Shown: piece by piece, positions 35,755 through 47,214 of the stretch
How positions within the stretch are numbered: position 1 is the first letter of the stretch
Layout of the letters: every line of letters starts with the position of its first letter
DNA from: Eretmocerus hayati
Lineage: Eukaryota > Arthropoda > Insecta > Hymenoptera > Aphelinidae
DNA: 64,000 nucleotides
NCBI GenBank assembly: GCA_029851415.1
Contig: CM056741.1
Span: 147,734,522 to 147,798,521, forward strand
Reading direction: 5' to 3'
Position numbers and translations under genes: made by a program
Notes under the pieces: model-generated
Databases searched by the model: none
Told to the model about the DNA's origin: nothing
Seen by the model: only the letters and a program-made list of their open reading frames with translations

Positions 35755-36990
35755 TAACAGCTGAGGCTGAGGCTGGCGCTGGGGCTAAGGCTGGGTCTGT
35801 GGCTGTGCTGATGCTGGGACTAAGGCTAGAGCTGAGGCTGAGGCTGGGGCTTGGGCTGACGCTGGGCTGCGGGTGAGGTCGAGGTTGGGTCTGGGGCTTT
35901 GGGTGGGGCTGAGGCTGGGGCTGAGGCTGAAGCCAAGGTAGCGGCTACATGCAGTAGTTTGAGGCGATTCTGAGAGAACGGGACAGCGCCTCTATCGAAG
36001 GCTGCGGTGGTGTTTGCTTCAAATTACATGGAGAAAACGGCTTAATTGCCGCTAGAGGCGCTGCCCGCTGTCTCAGAATAGCCCCAAACGACTGCATGTA
36101 GCCGCTCCCTAAGGCTTAGGCTGAGGCTGGGGCCAAAGTTGGGGCTGAGGCTAAGCTGGAGCGTGGCCGAGCTGAGTTTGGAGCTCACGCTGAGGCTGAG
36201 GATGTGACTGTGACTAGGCATGATATTGGGCTGGGGCAGTGGTTGGGGCTGAAGCTAAGGCTGGGGCATTGGCTAAGCCTAAGACTGACGCTGGGGTGGA
36301 GGCTGGAGCTAAGGCTGGGCTGCGGCTGGTCCGAGGCTGGGGCTGTTGACAAGGCTGAGTCTGGGACTGAAGCTGGGCCTGTGGCTAGGGACGAGGCAAG
36401 GCCCGTGGCTTGGGGTGAGGCTGGGCTAAAGCTGGAGCTGGGTCTTGGGCTAAGGCTGGGGCTGAAGCTGAAACTGCGACCGTGGCTAAAACTGAATCTG
36501 GGGCTGGGCCGAAGCTGAAGCTCGACTAAGGCTGAGGTTGGGGTTGTGGTTAAGGGTCAGGTTGTGACTGGGACTGATGCTGGAGCTGTGGCTAGTCCTG
36601 GGGTTGGGGCCGTGGATGGGGCGTGGCCGCGGCTGAGGCTCGGGCTGGAGCTAGGGCTGAATCTGGGGCTAAGGTTGGGGCTGAGGCTGAAGCTAAGGCT
36701 TGGCTGGGGCTGGGGCCAATGTTGGGGCTGAGGCTAAGCTGGAGCGTGGACGAGGCTGAGGTTGGAGCTAACACTGAGGCTGAGGCTGGAGGCTGTGGCT
36801 GTGACTAGGGATGAGATTGGGCTGTAGCTGAGGCTGGGCTAGGGCTGGAGCTGGGTCTTGGACTAAGGCTGGTGCTGAGACTGAGACTGGGGCTGTGACT
36901 GAGACTGAGGCTGGGGCTGGGGTTTGGCTGAGACAGGGGCTGGGATTTGAGCTGAGGCCGTCGCTGGGATTGGCTAACTGGGTGAAGTTT
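35755..36990. repeat. GGCTG(A/G) minisatellite with higher-order repeat
   Basis: Dominated by GGCTGGGGCTGA-type units. A longer block starting at about 36127 (GGGCTGAGGCTAAGCTGGAGC) recurs at about 36712, so a higher-order period of about 585 bases exists. Open frames made of Gly, Ala, Glu, Leu repeats are artefacts of the 6-base period. The tract is interrupted by the hairpin element at 35940-36106. Confidence 0.7.
35940..36106. mobile_element. 167-bp MITE in the minisatellite
   Basis: Inverted tips AGCGGCTACATGCAGT with arms of about 55 bases (through GACAGCGCCTCTA) around a 55-base middle. The surrounding sequence is GGCTG minisatellite. No sure target duplication. Confidence 0.65.
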
Positions 36991-37221
36991 CCAGCTACTT
37001 ACTGAAGATTCAGGAACTTTACCATGCGCAACATTACACCAACTCAATAGTTCTCAATCACAGTTACAACGTTATATCAAGGAAATTATTTCTTCCGAAT
37101 CCACTGTATTATGAAATCTCAACGTTACATTGTTGAATTACAGAAGCATTTCAGGGGCTCTTACCATATCAGAGACACTTCGAAGCCGGACGTGCACTAG
37201 CAAGGTAGGCGATATTGCTAG

Positions 37222-38412
37222 TTGTGATTAGGTAACAAACTCGCTGTGCTGATATAGGTGCCTCGCGGCACGGTATCCTGGTAATGGCGCTTTTACCTCA
37301 CCTCGATTGCGCACAGAGGAGATATTTTTCGATGCATTTGCTAATTTAGCTGCCATCGCCAGTGCATTCAGGGACTTGGCCCGAACCCGCATGCACTTAG
37401 TATACACTTAATCGGCACACTTTATCGTCCTTGGACTTCATCCTTGATCCTGGAGCAGCACACCTAGAACATTCCCCATTGTCATACATTATTATGATAC
37501 TGCAAGCCTAGCTGAGCCTAGCAGCCGCTTGAGAATCAGGTAGGTGCGCCCGTACACTCGGACGATCATTGATAAACCAGAGCAGCGGGACTACCCATCA
37601 TGGTCAGCTGTCAGAAATATCGAGGAACAAATAATAATATCTAATAGAAGGCACGATGCTTGCACTTGCTATTCTTGCTCTCGACTGTTGGCCATCGTGG
37701 ACTGAGAATCTGTGTGAGATCGTGGAGTCTACCTCTACACGAGCGGGGGATTAAAATTCACAAATTTGTTTCTCAGCACTTTCACGTGGAATCATAGAAT
37801 TGCTGCCGTGGCCATCGGACAGAATCGCTGCCGTGGCCAGATGTGCAGTCTTTAAGCTCCGGCGGACGCTGACTAGGGACAGGTGTTCGTCAGACTCCGG
37901 AGCTGAGATACTAGGACTCCTCAACCTTTCTTGCAGGTTTTTGGGAGGCTTTAAACCAACGCCGACTACCAGTTTTGGGGCCAGGCTCCTGCTTACCAGA
38001 TTCGGGCCGAAGCCCAGGTGTGATGTCTTTCAATTGGAGCTGGAAGATTATGATAGCCCAGGACACGAATGGAATTCTCTTCGCGGTTACCGAGGCAAGA
38101 CCAGACCTATTGTAGGTGAACCTATCCTTGGATTCTTCAGGTTTGGATTTGATGTTTAAGGAGACAAGGCATCTCGGGGTCCTTATTAGTGGGTCTGTCA
38201 TGGGTGTGCTCCCGACAGTTTGACTGTGTAGAGCAAGAATTCTCCGATCTCTACAAGAACATCCTAAAAGAGTTCGTGATATTGCTTACAGGGTCACTCG
38301 CGACTTCGATGGTTTGGATTAAAACAATACGGGACTCCAGAGGGAGACGGATGCTCTAGCGAGGGCAAGTCGATCCGGAATTGACACCGGGATCGATGAA
38401 GCCTACATGAAT
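37222..38412. other. No recognised feature
   Basis: Contains a 119-residue open frame at 37800-38159 without family resemblance, partly from a GCTGCCGTGGCCA repeat. Possibly old retroelement sequence. Confidence 0.3.
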
Positions 38413-38991
38413 ACATACAGAAGGTGTGTACATAGTGTAACCGGGGGGTAGCAAAAAAATTGTAAACTTCATTCGTGCATTTCAAATTTTTTGTAAACCC
38501 TCGTGGTTTTTGTAACTCTTCAGCAAAGTATGCCAATTCAGTGTAACGCTAGACGTGTAATAATTAGTCATCTTTTGCTGTTTAGTTTCGCGTACGCGAG
38601 GCTGGACCTCGCGCGCGTGAGAATCTCTATTCGGCAGCGAGCTGATTCGCGTACGCGAATACAGGGATCCCTCGCGTGCGCGAGCTATCCGAGACTCGCG
38701 TACGCAAATGTAATGATGAATCGCGTGCGCGAGGGATCCCTGTATTCGCGTACGCGAATCAGCACGCTGCCGAATAGAGATTCTCGCGCGCGCGAGGTCC
38801 AGCCTCGCGTACGCGAAACTAAACAGCAGAAGATCACTAATTATTACACGTCTAGCGTTACACTGAATTGGCATACTTCGTGTAAGAGTTACAAAAACCA
38901 CGAGGGTTTACAAAAAATTTGAAATGCACGAGTGAAGTTTACAATTTTTTTGCTACCCCCCGGTTACACTATGTACACACCTTCTGTAACA
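38413..38991. mobile_element. 573-bp near-perfect palindrome with CGCGTACGCG motifs
   Basis: The element spans 38416-38988; arms of about 265 bases read TACAGAAGGTGTGTACATAG inward from both sides with very few mismatches. The inner half holds many self-complementary, alternating purine-pyrimidine blocks (TTCGCGTACGCGAA, CGCGTGCGCGAG). ACA flanks both ends (38413-38415, 38989-38991); if the tip is CAGAAGG, the duplication would be TA instead. Two 139-residue frames, one per strand, are mirror images of each other and not genes. Non-autonomous, family unknown. Confidence 0.85.
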
Positions 38992-40060
38992 TATTGCAAC
39001 GGATTTGGTTCAATGAGTTTCGATACCCCCAACCATTAGTCTCGATAATGAATGTACCGCGTAGTCTAGATACCAACTATCTCTACCCGCAACAACACGC
39101 CGGAGATACACATCACGGATGCTCTTATAATGAGAGCTGAGAGCAAGTGCCACGTTGCCAATGACAGAATAAGAGACAGCGACGGAATATCAATTGTCGC
39201 AACCTACCGCGACGGTCCCTCGTACCTCCAACTTTGGTAACACCTCCACCACTGCTCATACATCTCTGAACCTTTGCCACAAGTGGTTTCCGAGATCGTC
39301 GAGCAACGGTGATTGAGGGCTACACTCGTCCATGCCTCGACAGTCGCGGCTTGAGAATTGGAACGAGGAACCGTGCAGAACGCTTCAGATTATGAAACTA
39401 GTTACAAGATCTCGTTTGTTGAAGATTCCGTGGTGAGTAGAAGAAAGGCTGAGGAATTTCTTGCTTCTACCGAAGGACTCATGGAGGCTCTGGAACTCTC
39501 AAACGCGGAGATTTTGATTGTGACGCCTAGCGTGTTGATTGAACGTGCTCCAGCGTGGTGACGTACGCATTGTCGGAGCATGGTCTGCTCGCGTGATTTC
39601 GAGCAGAAAATTGGAGAGGAATATGTCGGTCATTTTGACTACCAAGATTTCAAGGACGAGCTATACTGCATCGTCGCGGCAAGCATATCTTAGAAATGGA
39701 TTACTACCTACTCTCATCTAGGAGGTAGTCACTGATGGTTTTTGGATACCGATGGTGATACATGGTGAAGACATGAATCACTCCAGTTCTCATATCAATC
39801 ATGGTCGTATGGCTCAAATCAAATCAATCTTTGTTACCAGACATGCTGGTTCGAGATTCAGCTTCTACATAGTCCGTGTAGAATCAATAGTAATTGCAAA
39901 TTTTAGAATGATTTCTGAAGATTTTTTTCTTTTATTGTTTATCAAGAGCCTTCTCAATATTGGAGATTCAAGTCAAGTGTGTTCTAAAAGTTTTTCAATA
40001 TATCAGTTACCCAGATCTAAGGTTTCGCTAAACACAAATGTATGAGATAGAGGAGCAGGT
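38992..40060. other. No recognised feature
   Basis: Short frames only, none with a family match. The run of T near 40067-40096 marks the 3' end of the minus-strand LINE that follows. Confidence 0.35.
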
Positions 40061-40069
40061 ATGGGACAA

Positions 40070-41182
40070 AATTTTTTTTTCTCTTTGCTTTTTTTAAGGT
40101 GGTTGTAGGGCGAATACGCTGCGACGTACGAAGGAGAGGTACCGGTCAGCCAAACACGGCTGGCCAGCACCTTCCCAACAGTCCCGGGCTGGAATCCGCA
40201 GCGATACGCAGTTGTCCCCGCATGACTGACATGCTGGGGATGTCCTCTTCTTGAACCGGGTCAGATAAGCACCGAAGCAACCGTGGTCACTCAGTGCTTG
40301 CGTCGTCCAGTAATCTATCTCTCCGTGGGTGCGTTCCGCCCATTTGGCTACGTCGCGGATCAGCCGATGCGTCCATCTGCCATCCGCGAACGCTGAATCC
40401 CTTTCAGTTTGCCAATGCTCAAGGGTGGTTTCCTTCTCGTTGTCGCGGATGACCTCCTTCATCGTTGGGGTGAGCACTCGTTCGGCTCCGATCACTTTCT
40501 GCCGGTCCCAGATCCTCACTCGCTCCGCGACGAGCAAGTGGATGGGTGGCATCCCCGCCAACACGCAAGCTGCGTCTCCTGACACGGTGCGGTAGGCACG
40601 AATGCTCCTCAGAACCGCTCTCCGGTGGATAGGCCCCGTGCTCTTCTCGATGACGGTCTTCTCTACTCTCTTCCCCCAAATGGGTGCACCGTAGAGCATG
40701 ATGGAAGCGCTCACGGTGTTGAGCAGCTTGCACCTCTTCTGTTTCGGTCCTCCGATGTTCGGCATCAGCCGCTGAAGCGCCGCACCGACCCTGCTCGTTT
40801 TCTGGGCGGCCTCCTGGGTGTGCTTCTTGAACGACCACTTGACGTCAAGCCATACGCCGAGGTATTTTAGCTCTGTCTTGCGTGGGATCTCTTGCCCGTC
40901 GATGTAAAAACGAGGTAAGTCAAACTTCCTGCGTCTTGTCACCACTATCGCTTTGCACTTCTTGACAGCAAGCTCCAGGAGCCTGCTGATCATCCACTCG
41001 TAGACTCGGGCCAGCGACTTGTTTGCGCGTCTGCCCAAGAGTTTCTCGTTGTCGGCCCAGACTATGAGTCCCGCGTCGTCCGCGAAAGCCACGATTATCA
41101 CTCCTTCTGGCAGTTCGATAGACAGTAAACTGTCGTACTTGGTGTTCCAGTTGAATGGCCCGGAAACCGATCGGACAAATGA

Positions 41183-41186
<4 letters not shown>
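40070..41186 (-). pseudogene. R1-clade non-LTR retrotransposon, reverse transcriptase C-terminal part
   Basis: Encodes the end of an R1-like ORF2. It opens within RT at NWNTKYDSLLSIELPEGV, followed by the catalytic FADD (41075-41086; the YADD equivalent), then LKYLGVWLDVKWSFKKHT, the thumb and connector (VSASIMLYGAPIWG), and the C-terminal Cys region CQSCGDN. The family usually has an endonuclease and the rest of RT in front; these are missing, so the copy is 5'-truncated, cut at the (CT)n tract. After CQSCGDN the frame loses family resemblance, suggesting a frameshift near 40240. The minus-strand 3' end runs into an A-rich tail (40067-40096). Reverse transcription at the target site was its role; now inactive. 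Confidence 0.85.

Positions 41187-41265
<79 letters not shown>
41187..41265. repeat. (CT)n microsatellite
   Basis: About 39 uninterrupted CT units. It lies exactly between two divergent, 5'-truncated LINE fragments and is read as an Arg-Glu repeat in the minus-strand frame. Confidence 0.95.
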
Positions 41266-41267
<2 letters not shown>

Positions 41268-41269
<2 letters not shown>

Positions 41270-41646
41270 GAGCACATCACCCCGTTCAGGGAGCGTTTGG
41301 GTTGGTTACGTACTGATTCGCGGAGAATGTACTTCGCAGCACTTTTAATGCATAAGATCATGCATCTTGGAGAACCTGGCTACCTAGCTGCGATGTTTAC
41401 CAGGTACCAATCTGAACGCCCCGCACGTGGTGACGCAGAAGAGCGGGTACTCAAGGTTCCCAATATGAGACTTGAGTACGGAAGAAGATCATTCCAGGCT
41501 CAATGTGCTCATCTGTGGAACTTTCTCCCTCCGGGCTTTCGGCAGCTGAGGAAAATATCAGTATTCAAAGAGGCCTTAAAAGATTTCCTTCTGACTCAGT
41601 CTTCTCAGAGGATTGATGTGGAGAGGAGGCATTATTTTAATCTCTA
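41268..41646 (+). pseudogene. CR1/L2-like LINE, extreme C-terminus of ORF2
   Basis: The frame reads HITPFRERLGWLRTDSRR, later LWNFLPPGFRQLRKISVFKE and ends at a stop after RHYFNL. This LGWL...LWN.LP pattern is the C-terminal region of CR1/L2/Rex-type ORF2 proteins, after the RT domain. RT and endonuclease are absent (5' truncation, normal for LINE copies). The frame is intact over this piece. Confidence 0.75.
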
Positions 41647-42077
41647 AACTGTGATAGGCTTGGGCTCTTTTCAACCGGCGTTTCCTTTTTTTTTAAAGAG
41701 TTATACGTGGCTACTTCGCCACTGAATTGTAATTCCTGTGATATTTCTGCTGGACCAAGCCTTTATATGCCTTTCTACGTGAGAATGTCCTCTCTCCTCG
41801 ATCGTTCTTGTGAACACTGATATATATATATATATATATATGGGAATGTATTTTATCATTCTCTTCCTGACTTTTATGCATCTCTCGATGCCTTAAAATG
41901 ACTAGTCACTTTCTGTGATAATCCTAATATTCCTTGACCAAAAAGACAATTATTTATACTTTTTATATATTTATTATGTAGGTGTAACATATGTGACATA
42001 TGCCACTGTATTTTTCAATTTTGCCCTCGGGCGAATAAAGGTTATCTATCTATCTATCTCCCTCTCTCTCTCTCTCA
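41647..42077 (+). mobile_element. 3' UTR and (CTAT)n tail of the CR1/L2-like LINE
   Basis: Non-coding after the ORF2 stop, with a (TA)n run at about 41820-41841 and an AATAAAGGTT signal at 42035-42044 followed by CTAT units and a CT run. Short tandem repeats as the 3' terminus are usual for this LINE group. Confidence 0.65.
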
Positions 42078-42261
42078 TGCGCCCTGGAGCCGGTATACAG
42101 GGCATCCCCATTTTGTCTGTCAATGATATCAACAAGCTCCAACCTGTCGTGAACAATCAACAAATGGAACATATCGGTTCTGATTGACATAAAAATAGTC
42201 TGTCGCCATCTCAAACTTCTCACCGTGTCAACGCTTGGCCATTTATTACTGTTGCTCATAT

Positions 42262-43116
42262 AAATATTAATCGCCTCAGTGCCAATTTTAATTCACTTGA
42301 ATTCCAAACATCCTCTTGCGAGTACGACATCACTGCATCTCTGAAACCTTTCTCTCCTCTCAAGCTGAAGCTAATATCTATTATATTCCCGGCTATACAC
42401 TCCATCATCATGACCGCGTTGGCAAAGAAGGAGGTGGGGTAGCTTTCTATGCACGATCTGAATTCCTTTTTAAGATATCATCAACCTCCCCTGATATTTT
42501 CTCCAATGAGCCTGAATACATAATTGCTGAAATAAAGATTGGTCAAAGTTCAATATTATTTTCTGTTGTCTATCGCCGCCCATCCGCAGCTTACCCCCAT
42601 ACATTCATGAATGACCTCTCTCAATATTTGCCACATTTTGATCACGTAATAGTAACAGGTGATTTCAATATTAATATGGCCACTGTCACGTCAGCTCCTT
42701 CCTCATTCACGTCAGTCTATAGTCCTTATTCACTTTACCTTGCAAGCTCTGAGCCAACTCATCACGTAATGTACAATGACATGTCTACCCATGACACCTG
42801 TCTTGACTTATTCTTACTGAGGAATACATCTTTGCTGTTGGCTCATCGGCGATCCAACTCTCCCTTTGCCGCAGGTCACGACCTCATAGAGATTGACTAT
42901 CATATTCAACGCCCAACACCTGCCCCTGAGAAATTGATGATTCGTAACTCGGCTGGGGTGAATCTTGAAGATTTGTGCACAATTCCCTCCAAACTTGATG
43001 AGCTTTCACCAAGGAGTCAGGCGTCAGACTTACTAGATCACATTGTATATAGCCCTTTTGTAAATAATCCCCTGATCAGGAATCGACAACCCTTGTACAT
43101 ACAACCCCTTAGATAT
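42262..43116 (+). pseudogene. LINE apurinic-type endonuclease domain, frameshifted
   Basis: N-terminal endonuclease of a CR1/L2-type ORF2, which nicks target DNA. Recognisable: NINRLSANFNSLEF (about 42264), ISETFLSSQ, GGGVAFYARSE, VVYRRPSAAYP, VTGDFNIN (the GDFN block of the family) and AGHDLIEI near the end (usual S/GDH.). A frameshift lies around 42335-42345 between DITAS and ISETF, and another near 43105-43120 leads into the linker. The catalytic Glu, Asp-Asn and Asp-His type motifs are still readable. Confidence 0.8.
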
Positions 43117-44883
43117 TGATCCTATTTACTCTACCTCTGATTTCCCAGATTATGGCTGCCCTGCGTATTCGTCTCTTGCCCGAGGCCAGTTAACTGAATC
43201 GATCAGTAGAGTCACTAACGCAACCTTAGAGACCTTTGACCAGCTAGCAATCCTGAAGCCCCTCAATGTAACCTCTTCAAAAAACCTCTGGGTCTCAGCT
43301 AACATGAGGCAGCTCATGAGTGAGCGTGACAAGCTCTACAATCGAGCTCGCAGGACGCAAGCACCATCAGCGCTTGAAACTTACGAATCCGCACAAAACA
43401 ACGTGACTTCAATAGTAGCTAAAGCAAAGTGTAAATACATATCCAATAAAGTCCTCGCGGCTTCTGATCCGAAGACAAGGTGGAAAGAACTTCGCAAATT
43501 TGGCATCCTGCCAAGACGTACTACCTCACCACTCATGCTATTCAAAGGTTCATCTTTGAACACGCACTACGCCAATGTCTCGAGTAATGCACCTGCTCTC
43601 AGTGAATCTGACATTGAATCGATCTGTGCCATACCACTCCCCGATGACGTTCCAATCTTCGACTTCAAACCTCTAGTGAGTCGGATGTGCAGCGAGCGTT
43701 TTCTTCAAACAATTCTTCAAGAATCGGCTCTGATGGAATTTCTTTAACGATGCTGAAAATGGCTTTCCCTGCTCTTAGACCTCACGTGGATAGAATTATC
43801 AATGACTCTCTGATTTCTGGATGTTTTCCCGAAGAATGGAAATGCTCATCCATACTGCCACTCTCCAAAACAACGGCACCTAAATCACCATCTGATACTC
43901 GACCTGTGGCTCAGCTTCCAGAAATGTCTAAGATTCTTGAAAGTATTGTTCACGAGCAACTTTCCATGCATCTGTCATCGACAGGTATACTCGACCCCTA
44001 TCAATGTGGGTTTTGCCCTCTTCACTCCACCCAGACGGCCTTGCTCGGGATTCTGGAGAGTGTACGCATGGCTATTGACCAACGAATGATCACAATATTC
44101 ATTCCATTCGACTTTTCTAAAGCCTTCGATACACTCCTCCACAAGATGGTACTCACCAAGCTACGCAGAATAGGCTGTACAGATCGCGTAATTCGATGGT
44201 TTGCCAGCTATCTCATGGGCCGTACTCAAGCCGTGCGCCACGAGGATGGAACCCATGAGACCTGGCCGGAATGTATGTTCGGCAGAGCTCTCCCTATCCA
44301 TGTAAAGCGTGCCTTCACCTTCAGTCTGGTCCTACCGTACTTCAATTACGGTGCACCCCTCTTCATTGGCCTTAATAAGGAACAAGAGCTCAAACTTCAC
44401 AGGCTTTTCAATACTTGTGTCAGATTCGCGAGCGGATTCGTGCCTTGGCGAACGCATGTAACACCTTACCGACTTGCGCTCGGGTGGCTATCCACCGTTC
44501 GCCGCCGTGAGTACTTGATTGGCTCACTGGCCTTCTCGATAATCCACAATGAGGTACCATCTTTCCTCCGCCTGCGCTCCTCACTCGCCGCCGACTCATC
44601 AACTCTCCGACAATCAGAGCGTAAGAAAAAGGTATCACTCCTGTACAAAGCACCCCAGACTGAAGCTCTCAATCAGTTTTTTACCTACGTTGCGTCTAAA
44701 CTCATCAACTCTCTTGAAGACGTTGATTTCGCAGGGCAATCTCCAGAATCGTTCAAACATTCTCTCCTTCAAACCTTGTTAGAACGCGACAAAAACGACT
44801 GGTTTGATCGTGCTCATCGGGAGCATCTCGATGCCATCCCACCTCCCTTGTTACATCTTCTTGAGCCCCGCGGACACGTATAA
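43117..44883 (+). pseudogene. LINE reverse transcriptase with in-frame loss of the YADD core
   Basis: Continues the same ORF2. Linker LWVSANMRQLMSERDKLYNR, then a frame change near 43675, then RT: GSDGISLTMLKMAFP, FPEEWKCSSILPLSK, YQCGFCPLHSTQTALL, FDFSKAFDTLLHKMVLTKL and WFASYLMGRTQAVR (palm and fingers). At about 44265-44280 the frame jumps from TWPE to CMFGRALPIHVK, a thumb/C-terminal position: the expected PQGS and YADD segments, over a hundred residues, are absent, yet the frame stays open to the stop at 44883. It ends with the RREYLIGSLAFSIIHNEVPSF C-terminus. Cannot be catalytic. Confidence 0.8.
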
Positions 44884-45131
44884 TAAGCATCTCAATTTTG
44901 CATAATTTAGGAATATAATGTACCTTTAATATAGTTTAATTACTATTTTTTTTTCTCATACCACTTCTCAGTACGTTATTTTTAGCGAAACCTCATAGCA
45001 CCTTCTCTGATTTCTTATCATCGATAAGTATGTTCCTGTATCGCAACATCCATTTGTATCTCTAACTGGGCAAATACGGTTTACCCTCCGCCCTCAATAA
45101 ATCTCAATCAATCAATCAATCAATCAATCTC

Positions 45132-45968
45132 AGGGCAAGAATGAGAAGATTGCTCCTAATTTACATGTAGCCAGATTGTCTCACACTCCAAGCATCTGCT
45201 GCCAGAACATCAAGTTTTTGAAATCGTAATCCGAAACTTGGAACCAGAAATGTGTCAATACTCGGACACTAGGGAGGTAAAAACATCCATAAACATTCGG
45301 TATTAGAGGGAAGCGTTTGAAAAGCAGAAGAATCGGATGCGCTTTGTAGTGCTCTACCTCTGAAGGGAAAATCCAGTATTCTGGACGGCACTCATTAGGT
45401 AACCGGATGACTAGCGTTTGCTAGCAAACTACCCTTCGAAGAGCTGAATGCACTCCAGTAGATGGTCATCGGAAGGTCGTCATCATCAACTCTAACGACG
45501 ACGATGGAGGTAACGATTGACAGCGGTGAGTGCAGTGGCCAGTGCCCGTTGTGCAATGCCATGTTTGACAATGGCCTGAGGCTATCGGCTCGTTGAGTGA
45601 GGAGTGGCTGCCCACCATTTGTAGGTGCTGCTATTGATCAAGCCTAGACGTGCGGTGCTCGCCTAGATGATAACAAGGATGGTCCACGGACGTTCAAATC
45701 GTACACGTCGTGAAAAGCGTGCTACGGATGGTGCAAGGGCATTAACAAGCATCCCTCTCGTGAGAACGTTCGGAATGATTAGGGTTGTGCAGGCATGAGT
45801 GAGATCAAGGCCTGCGACCTCTATAACAAAAGTCGCACGGCAAGTCTGCGAGTTGTAGCCGCAGACCTACACCGGCCTATAGAGTGCGGCTGCTGCATTC
45901 TTGAGCACCGAGGTGCTGTAGAAGCCACGGCCGGAGGCGATTCAAGGCTGCGAGATACGGAACGCCAG
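45132..45968. other. No recognised feature
   Basis: Mixed-composition non-coding; 45520-45960 is GC-richer and leads into the foldback element. Confidence 0.35.
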
Positions 45969-46346
45969 GTACACTCGGCGGTAGTTGACTCTTTCCGAGC
46001 GTGCGATCGCCTGCCCCGACGACAACGTTTCATTGTGTATGAAGTTTTTGATGCAGGTGCGCAGTAGCAGTAGTTTTCTCACGACCAGATCAGACCAGAC
46101 AATGCAGTCGATGTTTCGGTGTTGTCCAGGTGTGTCCAGGTCGAGTTCTTGCAACGCAGCGAACGATGTTTCGCCCTCCGAGTTCTCCGGGTGTAGACAG
46201 GACGAACATCGCAACATCGGCTGCATCGTCTGGTCTGAAAACTACGGCAACTGCGCCCGCGAATCAAAAATCGCATCCACAACAAAATGATATCGTCGAG
46301 GCAGGCGGTCGCACGCTCGGAAGGAACCAACTACCGCCGAGTGTAC
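45969..46346. mobile_element. 378-bp foldback element
   Basis: Tips GTACACTCGGCGGTAGTTG; arms of about 165 bases are mirrored about position 46157 with moderate divergence. Related open frames on both strands (45985-46290 plus, 46079-46330 minus) share a SERA.AC.DD pattern because of the palindrome. No clear target duplication. Confidence 0.7.
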
Positions 46347-46716
46347 TGTAGAATCTACTGCAGGTGAAACAAACACTTTGAACTCCGCGGACTCTATTCT
46401 GTATCCTTGGGAATCACACCCTCCTAGTGAGAGGCATCCAACGCCACCTGGTGGTAGCGCTGCGAACAACCGCGGCTCACGGTGGCGAGAGAGTAGTTTG
46501 GAGCAGAAGGCGGGCTTTGTGATTTTGCATCCTTCTCGGGTCCGAGTCGTTGCATGGCTGGGAGGTGAAGTGAAGTATTGCCAACAAGTAGCCATCACTT
46601 ATAGGGCGAGCACGGGTCTCGGAGCGAGGCGCGCTCAAAATCGTGCGTGAGGCGAACAACTATTTGGGAGTGATAAACTCATAACCTAGTCACTTCCTAT
46701 CTACTTTAATAAAAAA
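46347..46716. other. No recognised feature
   Basis: Short non-coding stretch between the foldback and the terminus of copy C. Confidence 0.35.
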
Positions 46717-47214
46717 CTAGCGTTATTGCCTACTTCGCTAACGCTCGTCTGCTTGGAAGTGTCTCTGATATGGTATGAGCCCCTGAAATGCTTCTGTAGT
46801 TCAACAATGTAACGTTGAGATTTCATAATACAGTGGATTCGGAAAAAATAATTTCCTTGATGTAACCTAGTAACAGTGATTGAGAACTATTGAGTTGGTG
46901 TAATGTTGCGCATAGGGAGGGTCCTGAATCGCCAGTAAGAATCTGGAAATTTCGTTTAATTAATTTAATTTGTTGGAAGGATATTGCGAAATCTACGATT
47001 ATTCACCTTATGAATCCTATCCCACTCATGATTTGTACCTTGATGAAAAACTAATCACGAAGGATATTTCTCTCTTCAGCAATGAATAACATGTATACCC
47101 TTATTGCCCATCTCGTTTGACTCAATCAATACACTAATTTCGAAATAGTTATTTGCATCCGATGATACAATTATACTGAAATAGACAACTATTCAAATCT
47201 AATAGACGGTTGAA

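Larger units (their letters stand above)
32590..37221 (+). mobile_element. CTAGT-family repeat, copy B (expanded)
   Basis: Left part (from about 32590, GCCCAGCCAAAATTTGTCC) and right end (TACAGAAGCATTTCAGGGGC to CTAG at 37218-37221) match copy C, which is inverted at 46717-48857. The terminal sequence can pair as ACTAGCAA...TTGCTAGT. Compared with copy C it carries about 3 kb extra between roughly 33895 and 36970: GGCTG minisatellites and several nested hairpin elements. No transposase or helicase coding seen. Helitron-like by its end only. Confidence 0.55.
42080..45131 (+). mobile_element. CR1/L2-like LINE, near full ORF2 but internally deleted
   Basis: Starts right after the tail of the previous LINE; 42080-42260 shows no identified coding. 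It then carries endonuclease (42262-43116) and RT-derived (43117-44883) coding, a 3' UTR of about 210 bases and an (AATC)n tail at about 45104-45128. The different tail unit from the 41268-42077 copy shows that it is a different family or insertion. Confidence 0.8.

Noticed and set aside
36204..37047. Several Gly/Ala/Leu-rich frames
   Set aside because: Products of the 6-base periodic GGCTGA minisatellite.
37800..38159. 119-residue frame
   Set aside because: No recognised family and partly made of a short repeat.
38482..38922. Twin 139-residue frames, one per strand
   Set aside because: Mirror images caused by the 573-bp palindrome.
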